NCBI RefSeq assembly: GCF_002723995.1
Contig: NZ_BEWP01000006.1
Location: 62,001 to 126,000 of the forward strand
DNA length: 64,000 nt
Source of the DNA: Gluconobacter kondonii
GTDB lineage: Bacteria > Pseudomonadota > Alphaproteobacteria > Acetobacterales > Acetobacteraceae
Direction: 5' to 3'
A program made the translations under genes and the position numbers. Below, piece by piece: positions 56,968 through 64,000 of this stretch. Each line of letters begins with the position of its first letter. Positions within the stretch are counted from its first letter, which is position 1. The notes under the pieces were generated by a model. The model ran no database searches, was not told where the DNA came from, and saw only the letters and a list, made by a program, of their open reading frames with translations.

Positions 56968-58854
56968 TCAGAAACCGAACATATGGTCGAGGGAGAAAGC
57001 TCCCTCCCCGTTTTCCAGTCCGTGATAGCCGAAAAGACGGCATGTCAGATCACGGATGAGGACGTAGCCTCCCTCCCCTGCGTGATCGAGATGCGACGCT
57101 TCAAACAACTCCTGTGGCCGCACTATGAAAGAGCCATTGGGAGCGATCCTGATTGTCGTCTGGGCCAGCAACGCACCATTTGCTGCGTGAAGCAGCAGGA
57201 CTGTTTCGGAGGTATCAGTTCCTTCAACGGAAGCCGGATGGATCAGGCAACAGAAGCTGCGGAGTGTGTCCCGAGCAGTTTTCTGACCCAGTTTCAGGAA
57301 CAGCCGTGTTGTCAGGCCCGGCGGCGGCCCAGAATAGGATTGTGGCTCCGAACGCCATGTCATGAGCGTATTGAAGATATGGGCCCCGAAGCTGGTTTCG
57401 GCGGCATGGTCGCTCTCACGGTGGCGGTATCGCATCATGGCGTGCAGCCATCCATCCGCCTCGCCACCATCGCGGAAATCATAGACCAGATCCGCATGGC
57501 CGGGGCGGTCCGTCAGGTCGTGCAGAGCAACGGCCGTGTCATGATTGCGAGGAAGGTTTCCCAGAAAATGCGAGCCGGTTTTTTCGCCGGATTCATCAAA
57601 CAGATCCAGTCTGACAGGCAGCGTTTCCAGTGCTTCGGACATCGGATTGGGTTGAAGAAAAGTCTCGAAACGCTGTGGATCGAGAATCGGAAACGGCAGC
57701 AGGAAGCCACGGCCCAGCGACGGTGGGAACTGACGGATGGCGGGATCTGGGCGCAGGTTGTCCCGCTCCACGTTCAGATGCGCAATGCGGGTTCGACCAC
57801 GTTGGGTGATTTCATAGCGCGGACGGACCAGATGTCGGCCGGAACGTAGTTCAAGCTGTGCGGGCCAGTGCAGGTCAGGAAAAAGTGCGCCGACATTTAC
57901 AGCGACCGTTTCAAACGGCTTTACGGAGCGATCGAGCGCGCGTGGGGCGTCTTCTCCCATACGGTTGAAGGTAATCGCGCCAGCCGGGATTGTCGTCGCG
58001 TGACTGTTCTGGACCCACACGATCAGCGTCTCGTCAGGTTCCGGTGCCGGAAGGGTCGCATAACGGACCGAAGGCCACGAATTGGCGTCGTGCGTGACGG
58101 ACAGGCTCGGATCGCCGTTCTTGCCCCAGCTATCGAGCGCATATTTCACGACGTCATGACCGCGTGCGCCCAGAACGTGAATGAAAAGCTGTCCCGTAAA
58201 CTCAAGCAGATCAAACCGCCTCCGCACTTCAGCGCTATCGACCGTAATTCCCGCACCTGCTTCCGTCACCGGCTGTTCCCACTGCGCCAGAATCTTGCCG
58301 GTTTCGTCATAAAGCCGCATCCAGTAACGCAGGTTTTCGGCGGCATAGCTGGACCAGTAGTTGGCCGTCACGATCCGGCAGGAAAAGCGCTCCGTTTCGC
58401 GAAAAAAGGCAAAATTGGTCGCGAAGTTCAGCTTGTCCAGATAGGGACGCCCCTTGACGAGCATATCATCCGGCAAACGGGCTGGTGCGAGGGTCTGGAG
58501 TTCACGTCCGTTCAGAAGTCTCTTCAGGCGCGTTCGCATTTTCGCATCTTCAAATGACAGCGCGAAAATGACATCCGCTTCCGTCGTGGGAAGATCTACC
58601 AGTGCCCGTAGGGTACCGCCAAACCCGTCCGGTTTTCCGACCTGTTCGGTATCATGAACATAGACATGCGCCGGTTTCAGACCCGGATAGAGAGCAGCCA
58701 GTGTGCGGGCGGCATCATCCGGATCATAGAATGCCAGTGTCCGGCCCGAGAATTCGGCTTCCATGCGAACGAGAGCTTCAGCGGCCAGCGGATGTGCCAG
58801 TGCCTTGTACAGAATATTGCCACCCTGCGAACCAAAGGTGCGGATATCGAGCAT
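56968..58854 (-). CDS. Conserved hypothetical protein beside surface-polysaccharide genes
   Basis: A 628-residue soluble protein that I do not recognise. It begins MLDIRTFGSQGGNILYKALA and has an alpha/beta N-terminal ~130 residues (FSGRTLAFYDPDDAARTLAA; HVYVHDTEQVGKPDG) followed by a long beta-rich region (ETERFSCRIVTANYWSSYAA, RLYDETGKILAQWEQPVTEA, GFLLPFPILDPQRFETFLQP). No signal peptide. It is in line with the ELM1-like and glycosyltransferase genes, so a role near cell-surface glycan metabolism is possible but unproven. Confidence 0.65.
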   Translation of the reverse strand: MLDIRTFGSQGGNILYKALAHPLAAEALVRMEAEFSGRTLAFYDPDDAARTLAALYPGLKPAHVYVHDTEQVGKPDGFGGTLRALVDLPTTEADVIFALSFEDAKMRTRLKRLLNGRELQTLAPARLPDDMLVKGRPYLDKLNFATNFAFFRETERFSCRIVTANYWSSYAAENLRYWMRLYDETGKILAQWEQPVTEAGAGITVDSAEVRRRFDLLEFTGQLFIHVLGARGHDVVKYALDSWGKNGDPSLSVTHDANSWPSVRYATLPAPEPDETLIVWVQNSHATTIPAGAITFNRMGEDAPRALDRSVKPFETVAVNVGALFPDLHWPAQLELRSGRHLVRPRYEITQRGRTRIAHLNVERDNLRPDPAIRQFPPSLGRGFLLPFPILDPQRFETFLQPNPMSEALETLPVRLDLFDESGEKTGSHFLGNLPRNHDTAVALHDLTDRPGHADLVYDFRDGGEADGWLHAMMRYRHRESDHAAETSFGAHIFNTLMTWRSEPQSYSGPPPGLTTRLFLKLGQKTARDTLRSFCCLIHPASVEGTDTSETVLLLHAANGALLAQTTIRIAPNGSFIVRPQELFEASHLDHAGEGGYVLIRDLTCRLFGYHGLENGEGAFSLDHMFGF

Positions 58855-58867
58855 ACAGGGGGCCCTT

Positions 58868-59800
58868 TCAGAGCTTCAGATGTCGGCGCATTTCTCTCGC
58901 CACGAGGGGGGTATCGTCAAGCGGGGTCACGTCCCACGGGGTTTGTTCCGGATCGAACATTTTCACGCGCCCGGCGTCTTCGAGGGTTTTCACAAAACGT
59001 GAAATCCGTTTTGAACGCCCGGGCAACGGAAAAACCAGAACGGGCGCTGATGTCGCCACAGCTTCGGACATCATGGAAACGCTGTCGGTTGTCACGGCAA
59101 TGACGTCAGCACAGGCCAGCATCCCCATATAGGGATTGTCGCCGCCGCTCCCCGTTAGAACCGCGATGTCGTGCGGCTCCAGCCGTTTGCGAAAAATATC
59201 CACGGCTGCCGGATCAGTTCGGCGCGATGGGGTAAGGACGGCCTGCATGGTGTTGCGCATGGTAAAAGCGATGATCCCTTCCGCTATCCGCTCCGCTTCG
59301 GCCGCACCCAGTGTGAAACGGCCGTTGGCGCCCCCTATCAGAACAGACAGAAGCGGACGGTCATCCCGTTTCAGCCGCTCTTCCCACTGGGCACGCGCCA
59401 GATCGAGCTTCTGCTGCGTTACGGGATGAAGCGCATTGCGCGAGATCAAGACGTTCGGCCCAGTGATGCCATCATGCGTATTGGCAATCACCAGATCGAA
59501 CTTCCGGACCGGCATGCGTGGGTTCTGGATCTGTACGACGGGCAGCCCTTCGCGCCTTGCAACGGCTCTTCCGACAACGCCTCCGGTCCCTCCGATGCAG
59601 ATGATGAGGCGTGTGTCTTCGGGAATCCTGATCGGATCGACCCGTTTTAAGGGAAACGGCCAGTACCGTGCAGGAAAGCGCGACCAGAACGGCTGGATGC
59701 GGACCGGTCGGAAATCCCATTCCAGACCAGCCTTTTCGGCCAGTCCCGCACCCTGCGCGCGCATGCCAGCGAAGTCCTCCGCGATGATGATGGCTTTCAT
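58868..59800 (-). CDS. ELM1/DUF1022-family protein
   Basis: A 310-residue protein of the ELM1 (mitochondrial fission ELM1-like) family. Visible: LIICIGGTGGVVGRAVARRE, VQIQNPRMPVRKFDLVIANT, VLIGGANGRFTLG, and YMGMLACADVIAVTTDSVSM with the glycosyltransferase-B-like SVSMMSEA motif. In alphaproteobacteria these are often near lipid A or envelope genes and may act as nucleotide-sugar transferases. The ATG at 59800 fits the family; the frame extends upstream but that part lies over the divergent helicase start region. Confidence 0.85.
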   Translation of the reverse strand: MKAIIIAEDFAGMRAQGAGLAEKAGLEWDFRPVRIQPFWSRFPARYWPFPLKRVDPIRIPEDTRLIICIGGTGGVVGRAVARREGLPVVQIQNPRMPVRKFDLVIANTHDGITGPNVLISRNALHPVTQQKLDLARAQWEERLKRDDRPLLSVLIGGANGRFTLGAAEAERIAEGIIAFTMRNTMQAVLTPSRRTDPAAVDIFRKRLEPHDIAVLTGSGGDNPYMGMLACADVIAVTTDSVSMMSEAVATSAPVLVFPLPGRSKRISRFVKTLEDAGRVKMFDPEQTPWDVTPLDDTPLVAREMRRHLKL

Positions 59801-59862
59801 GACGGAACTCCGCAAAAAAGAAGGTGTTTCCCGAACGGCGAGAAATTTGGCAAGAAGCGCAT

Positions 59863-61044
59863 ATGACAACGTCCCAGACGCCCCCTGCCTCCTCGAATAC
59901 AACCCCAGCCGCTCCTGCTCCCGGATTTGAGGAGCTTGGGCTGATTGCGCCCCTGCTGGCAACTCTCGCTCAGGCCGGACACAAACGCCCAAGCCTGATT
60001 CAGGCACAGGCCATTCCTCCCCTGCTTGAAGGCAAGGACGTTCTGGTCGGTTCCCAGACCGGCAGTGGCAAGACGGCGGCTTTCGTGCTGCCCATGCTCC
60101 AGAAGCTTGAAGAAGCGGGCCCGGCGCCCGGCCCTCGCGCGCTTATTCTTGAGCCGACACGCGAACTCGCCGCCCAGACCGCCGCCGTATGTCGGCAGCT
60201 TGGGCGCAGGCTTTCCCTGAAAACACGCGTTGTATGCGGTGGAACTTCCCGTGAGCAGCAGGTCCAGTCTGTCAGCGATGGCGTGGATATCATCGTTGCC
60301 ACGCATGGCCGTCTTCTGGATCTGGTTATGCAGGCCGATCTTGTTCTGGAACATCTGACCTATCTCGTTCTGGACGAAGCTGACCGCCTGCTGGACGAAG
60401 ATTTTTCGGCTAGCATGACGGCTCTCACGCCTTATTTCCCGGACCACCCTCCTCAGACCGTTTTCTGCTCGGCGACATTGCCTGAGCCTGTGATGGATCT
60501 GGCCAAGCGGGTGACGCGCGATCCTGTTCGTGTGGAAATCGCGGCGGAGTCTTTCACGCCTAAAAATATCCGCCAGCGGGCGATCTTCGTGGAAAAAGAC
60601 GACAAGCCCGAAACCGTGGCTCGTCTGCTGAAGCATTTCGAAGGCCGGAGCATCGTCTTTGCGCGGACGAAGAACACAGTGGACGCGCTCGCAAAAATCC
60701 TGCGTCGACACAATTTGCGGATCGAGACCCTGCATGGCGATCGCACGCAGGGTGCTCGCAACAAGGCGCTTGACCTGTTCCGTCAGGGGCGCGTTCCCAT
60801 TCTGGTGACGACCGACATCGCCTCGCGCGGTCTCGATATCCCGGACGTGGATCTCGTCATCAACATGGATATGCCTGAAACGCCGGAGGCTTATGTCCAT
60901 CGTATCGGCCGGACAGCCCGTGCCGGACGCAAAGGCGTGGCGTTTTCGCTGATCAATATTGATGAACGGACTTTTCTGCGCGATGTCGAGAAACATATCG
61001 GCTACCGCGTCCGGATCGCGACGGAAGACTCGCTGGACCGTTAA
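59863..61044 (+). CDS. DEAD-box RNA helicase (RhlE/DbpA-like)
   Basis: A 393-residue ATP-dependent RNA helicase with all core motifs: VGSQTGSGKTAAFVLPM (motif I), EPTRELAAQT (Ia), VLDEADRLLDEDF (II, DEAD), FCSATLP (III), IVFARTKNTVDAL (IV), VTTDIASRGLDIP (V) and HRIGRTARAGRKG (VI). A Pro/Ala-rich N-terminus precedes the Q motif region (GFEELGL...KRPSLIQAQAIP). The C-terminus is short, without the basic tail of RhlE. It probably assists ribosome assembly or RNA turnover. Confidence 0.96.
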   Translation: MTTSQTPPASSNTTPAAPAPGFEELGLIAPLLATLAQAGHKRPSLIQAQAIPPLLEGKDVLVGSQTGSGKTAAFVLPMLQKLEEAGPAPGPRALILEPTRELAAQTAAVCRQLGRRLSLKTRVVCGGTSREQQVQSVSDGVDIIVATHGRLLDLVMQADLVLEHLTYLVLDEADRLLDEDFSASMTALTPYFPDHPPQTVFCSATLPEPVMDLAKRVTRDPVRVEIAAESFTPKNIRQRAIFVEKDDKPETVARLLKHFEGRSIVFARTKNTVDALAKILRRHNLRIETLHGDRTQGARNKALDLFRQGRVPILVTTDIASRGLDIPDVDLVINMDMPETPEAYVHRIGRTARAGRKGVAFSLINIDERTFLRDVEKHIGYRVRIATEDSLDR

Positions 61045-62129
61045 GCGTTGCGGTTGGCGAGAATGTCCCTCGCCAGATTTTCCCATTCCTGTGCATTATC
61101 AACGCGGGGTCGTATGGGCGGAGGTGCTTTAAGGAGTGTCTCCAGCGCCCGTGCGATCGCTGCGGGGTCCGGATCGCACAGTACAGCCTGCGGATCGTCG
61201 GCAAACTGCTCGACAAGACCACCCACACGCGTTGCAACCACGTAGCGTCCGCTGGCAATCGCCATGGCTCCTACGCCACTCTGGGACGCCTCACGATAGG
61301 GCAGAACCACGATATCGGCCCATTCGACAAGCGCGGGCAGAGCGTCTTCCTCAACCCAGCGGTTCTCGACGCTGACATTTTCGAGCGTCGCAAGCCTGTG
61401 GAGTTCGGGGCTTTGCGGGCCATGTCCGACAACTCGGCATTCAAAGGCATGACAGACGTGGGGCAGAGCCTCCGCTAGAAGATCCAGCCCCTTGTAAGGC
61501 AGAAGGCGTCCGAACATGAGAATGCGGGGCGCACCTCCATGGGCAAATGGCACAGTGCCAGTCCCGCCGATAAAGGGTGGATGTGCAAGCGCCGTTACGG
61601 GACACAGCACGGCATGTGGCCCTGACGTCAGCCCGTCGGCAACATGACGGCTGAACGTGACGATCTGATCGGCGTGCCGGATCAACCGGCGCTGCAACAG
61701 GGCCTGCAACGGATATCCATCTCCCGGATGCGGCTGTGCATCATGCACGATAACAACGGTCCAGACGCCTGCTCTGTGGAGTACCTGCGTCATCAGCATG
61801 TCCAGTGGCCCCGGCATGGCACAGATGGCGACATCCGGGCGGAAATCCCGCACGACCCGTGCAAGCTGCCTGCGAAGCCAGGGAGCCGTCAGAAGTCGTT
61901 TTAGCAATCCGCGCACCGAGCTGTATGTCGCGACCTTGACCACGGCTTCCGGGGCATTTTTGCTTCGTAGGATTTCGGCCCGTTCTGACAGGCAGAGCAG
62001 AACCTCCGTCTCTGGCAGTCTTTTAAGGCCATCCGCCAGATCCACTGCAATGCGTGGCCCTGCGCCCCGCCGTCCCCACTGCCAGACGAGAATGCGTCTG
62101 GCCGAACTGCCTTCGGAACGTCTGCTCAC
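61041..62129 (-). CDS. Glycosyltransferase, GT4-like
   Basis: A 362-residue GT-B glycosyltransferase. The N-terminal domain starts with RILVWQWGRRGAGPRIAVDL, and the C-terminal domain has RILMFGRLLPYKGLDLLAEA, WADIVVLPYREASQSGVGAM and the following AIASGRYVVATRVGGLVEQF pattern that binds the nucleotide sugar. It ends convergent with the helicase gene (4-nt overlap) and is coupled to the next glycosyltransferase by 4 nt. A role in surface polysaccharide synthesis is inferred from this pair. Confidence 0.9.
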   Translation of the reverse strand: MSRRSEGSSARRILVWQWGRRGAGPRIAVDLADGLKRLPETEVLLCLSERAEILRSKNAPEAVVKVATYSSVRGLLKRLLTAPWLRRQLARVVRDFRPDVAICAMPGPLDMLMTQVLHRAGVWTVVIVHDAQPHPGDGYPLQALLQRRLIRHADQIVTFSRHVADGLTSGPHAVLCPVTALAHPPFIGGTGTVPFAHGGAPRILMFGRLLPYKGLDLLAEALPHVCHAFECRVVGHGPQSPELHRLATLENVSVENRWVEEDALPALVEWADIVVLPYREASQSGVGAMAIASGRYVVATRVGGLVEQFADDPQAVLCDPDPAAIARALETLLKAPPPIRPRVDNAQEWENLARDILANRNA

Positions 62130-63319
62130 GGTCGCGCTCCAACGGCCTGCGCGGCTTCGCGCAATGTCGCACCATTCAGGCGTGTCGCAATTCTGTGTCT
62201 AGCATGCGCGCCCAGACGGGCTCGCAAATCCGGATCATCAGCCGCTGTCCGAAGGGCCTGCACGGCAGCTTCCATGTCAGGCAGTGCCCACTGCGTATCG
62301 GGCATGTCCCAGATCCCGCGAGGATCACGGGCAGGAACGAGCGTATAGGAAACCGGCAGACCACAGGTTTCGTCCATAAACTCGGCTGTTGCGGACCAGT
62401 CCGTTGCAATTACGCACCGCCCGAGCGCCATGGCTTCCGCCACGACAAGTCCGAAGCCTTCGCTGCGATGCAGAGACAGCACGATATCCGCACATTCCGT
62501 CAGAGCGAGCCTGTCGGCACCATCAAGCTGTCCGGTTTCGATCCGGATATTGGGAGCTCCTCCGATGGCCGCCTGGATCGTCGCCAGATCTTCGGGGTAA
62601 TGCGCGGTATGACCAATTTTCAGGAGCAGAAGCCGGTCCGTGCGGTCTCCAAAGGCTTTCCTGAAGGCGTGGATTGTCTCGATCGGGCTTTTGCGGACCA
62701 TACTGGACGACAAGCTGAACGAAACAAGAACAATGACGCAATTCTCCGGTAGCCCGAAAGACGTCCGATCCCGTCCGGAAGATTTTTCTTCTGCAAGTCC
62801 GACTGGATGTTCCACAATCCGCACCGGACGTCCAAGAGAGCGCAGGGCACCAGCGGTAAACTGTGAGGGCGCCCAGATTTCATGCACATGCCGCCGGGCG
62901 ATGCGCCATATTTCCGGGACGACCGGGAGTTCCCACGCCCAGTATCCGACAATCCGGCGTCCTGTCCGCAGTGCGCGTGGCATGAAGAACTGGGCATAAG
63001 GCAGCATTGGAGCATTCACATGCATCACCAGCGGCGCTCCCGGTCCCGTCCTGTCTCCTTCGAGGACGCGACGGTCAATATCCCATGTTGCGCAGGGAAT
63101 CCCCATCTCCCGCAGCGCCCGGACCATCAGCCGCGCGCCTTCGCCCAGCCCGGAGCTGCGACTGAATTCGCCAGCAACGATCATCCCGTGTGCCGCAACA
63201 GGTTTCCGCGGTCTGACTGGAGGCACGGCCAGAGCGGTAGCCCAGACGAAAAAGCGTCGTCGGGCGTCCGCAGGGAAGCGCTGCCATACTTTGTGAAAAA
63301 TGGAGAGAGACTGTTTCAT
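62126..63319 (-). CDS. Glycosyltransferase, GT4-like
   Basis: A 397-residue GT-B enzyme. It has GMIVAGEFSRSSGLGEGARL near the N-terminus (a sugar-acceptor-domain motif), HVHEIWAPSQFTAGALRSLG, and the C-terminal nucleotide-sugar site ADIVLSLHRSEGFGLVVAEA then MALGRCVIATDWSATAEFMD, with the EGFG..VAEAMA signature. The ATG at 63319 is preferred; the frame runs much further upstream but is Arg/Pro-rich there and overlaps no binding site. Together with the next gene it forms a two-gene glycosyltransferase operon. Confidence 0.9.
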   Translation of the reverse strand: MKQSLSIFHKVWQRFPADARRRFFVWATALAVPPVRPRKPVAAHGMIVAGEFSRSSGLGEGARLMVRALREMGIPCATWDIDRRVLEGDRTGPGAPLVMHVNAPMLPYAQFFMPRALRTGRRIVGYWAWELPVVPEIWRIARRHVHEIWAPSQFTAGALRSLGRPVRIVEHPVGLAEEKSSGRDRTSFGLPENCVIVLVSFSLSSSMVRKSPIETIHAFRKAFGDRTDRLLLLKIGHTAHYPEDLATIQAAIGGAPNIRIETGQLDGADRLALTECADIVLSLHRSEGFGLVVAEAMALGRCVIATDWSATAEFMDETCGLPVSYTLVPARDPRGIWDMPDTQWALPDMEAAVQALRTAADDPDLRARLGAHARHRIATRLNGATLREAAQAVGARP

Positions 63320-63619
63320 CGTCCGTTCATGGGGCGTCTGTCCTTGGTCGCAAGCATGGGCAAGGAGCCGAAATCTCTGGAAAGCCGGGCGGAAAACAGG
63401 AAACGATACTATCAGACCGGCCTCGGAAAAATGTGATTTCTTTCTGCTATGGAAGGAAAGAAAGGCGATGTTCCCTCTCTGGCGACCTGCGCCCAACGTG
63501 CTTACACTACAATCCATGACCGATCCATGTCCTACGCTCTGTGGTGCAGGTATGGCTTCGCCGGGCTGCCGGACGGAGGGTGCCCGTTGTCGCGTCAGTC
63601 CGCGACGGAGGGGGATGGC
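63320..63619. other. Intergenic region between divergent host genes
   Basis: 300 bp without a convincing gene. It must hold the promoters for the leftward glycosyltransferases and the rightward deacylase-like gene; no element stands out by eye. Confidence 0.4.
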
Positions 63620-64000
63620 ATGAGTTGCAAGGCGGGACAGCGGCATCACCCTGTGCGGATCCGTCAGCCCCGTCTGTCGGAAACGCTGCCCGGTTTCGGA
63701 CAGCCCCCGCCCGTCTTTAGAGTGACCCTTCCCCCGCCCGATCTTGCCATGTGGCGTCTGCCGCCTTCAGGCGTGCCCGGCGTATGGATATTCGATTCGG
63801 GGCGCTCCGGCCCTGAAATCGTTATCACCGCCATGGTCCATGGCAACGAATATGCCGGGGGGTGGGCGCTTGAGAATTTTCGCCAACGGGGCGTGTCCCT
63901 GACATCGGGGCGTCTGACCTTCATTGTGGCCAATCTGGAAGCCTTCGACAGGTTTGATATCAGAAATCCCGTCATGGCCCGCCATGTCGACGAAGATCTG
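63620..64000 (+). CDS. Succinylglutamate desuccinylase / aspartoacylase-like zinc hydrolase (partial)
   Basis: The first 127 codons are present; the gene continues past the window. After a Pro-rich N-terminus, GPEIVITAMVHGNEYAGGWA contains the zinc-binding HGNE motif of the AstE/AspA (M14-related) family, and GRLTFIVANLEAFDRFDIRN continues the typical core. The ATG at 63620 is preceded by GGAGGGGG. The exact substrate cannot be told from this part. Confidence 0.8.
   Translation, partial: MSCKAGQRHHPVRIRQPRLSETLPGFGQPPPVFRVTLPPPDLAMWRLPPSGVPGVWIFDSGRSGPEIVITAMVHGNEYAGGWALENFRQRGVSLTSGRLTFIVANLEAFDRFDIRNPVMARHVDEDL

Noticed and set aside
56938-57849. 303-codon plus-strand frame next to the tRNA.
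   Set aside because: It lies wholly opposite the 628-residue host gene and shows no domain or start signal of its own.
59797-61086. 429-codon minus-strand frame.
   Set aside because: Antisense shadow of the DEAD-box helicase gene, which carries all helicase motifs.

Overview
The window is GC-rich DNA from an alphaproteobacterium, most likely an acetic acid bacterium (Acetobacteraceae). I infer this from codon style and from the kind of host genes at the right end; no marker gene proves it. About 85% of the window is prophage: two unrelated siphovirus-type prophages lie close together, with a small AT-rich cassette between them.

Positions 1 to about 18,750 are prophage 1, whose left end lies outside the window. 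Read on the minus strand from about 12.2 kb leftwards it carries small helix-turn-helix (HTH) proteins, a DnaB-type helicase, replication proteins and then a lambda-type packaging and head block (Nu1-like and GpA-like terminase, gpW, portal, S49 protease, acidic scaffold-like protein, gpD-like decoration protein). An immunity region at 13.8-14.5 kb has a Cro-like gene, a repressor and four 17-bp operators. A rightward early operon (14.5-17.9 kb) includes a possible sliding-clamp-like protein and a HicA-like protein, and ends in an excisionase-like gene that overlaps a tyrosine integrase by 199 nt.

Positions about 18,754 to 20,548 are AT-rich. They hold two co-directional, overlapping genes: an unrecognised 303-residue soluble protein and a 176-residue protein with four membrane segments. 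This is the best candidate in the window for an undescribed (possibly defence) system.

Positions 20,549 to 56,844 are prophage 2, complete and bounded by a perfect 50-bp direct repeat that is the 3' part of a tRNA-Val(CAC) gene; the intact tRNA is at 56,797-56,871. From left to right it holds an integrase with an overlapping excisionase-like gene (the same arrangement as prophage 1), small early genes, an immunity region with four 17-bp operators, a CII-like regulator, an initiator-like gene with a probable origin inside it, a lysogenic-conversion candidate (an acetyltransferase with an extra N-terminal domain), a second tyrosine recombinase next to a dif-like 11-6-11 site, BrnT/BrnA and HicB-type genes, then HNH, cos, terminase, HK97-type head genes, tail genes with a programmed -1 frameshift, a large tape measure with a lytic transglycosylase domain, lysis genes, an unknown reversed two-gene cassette (49.9-51.7 kb), a tail-fibre-like exported protein, and a lipoprotein / papain-like protease / lipoprotein group. 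Hairpin-plus-T-tract terminators sit just upstream of many late genes.

Positions 56,872 to 64,000 are host chromosome: a conserved unknown protein, an ELM1-family protein, a DEAD-box RNA helicase, two glycosyltransferases and the start of an aspartoacylase/succinylglutamate desuccinylase-like gene. The neighbourhood suggests cell-surface polysaccharide synthesis.
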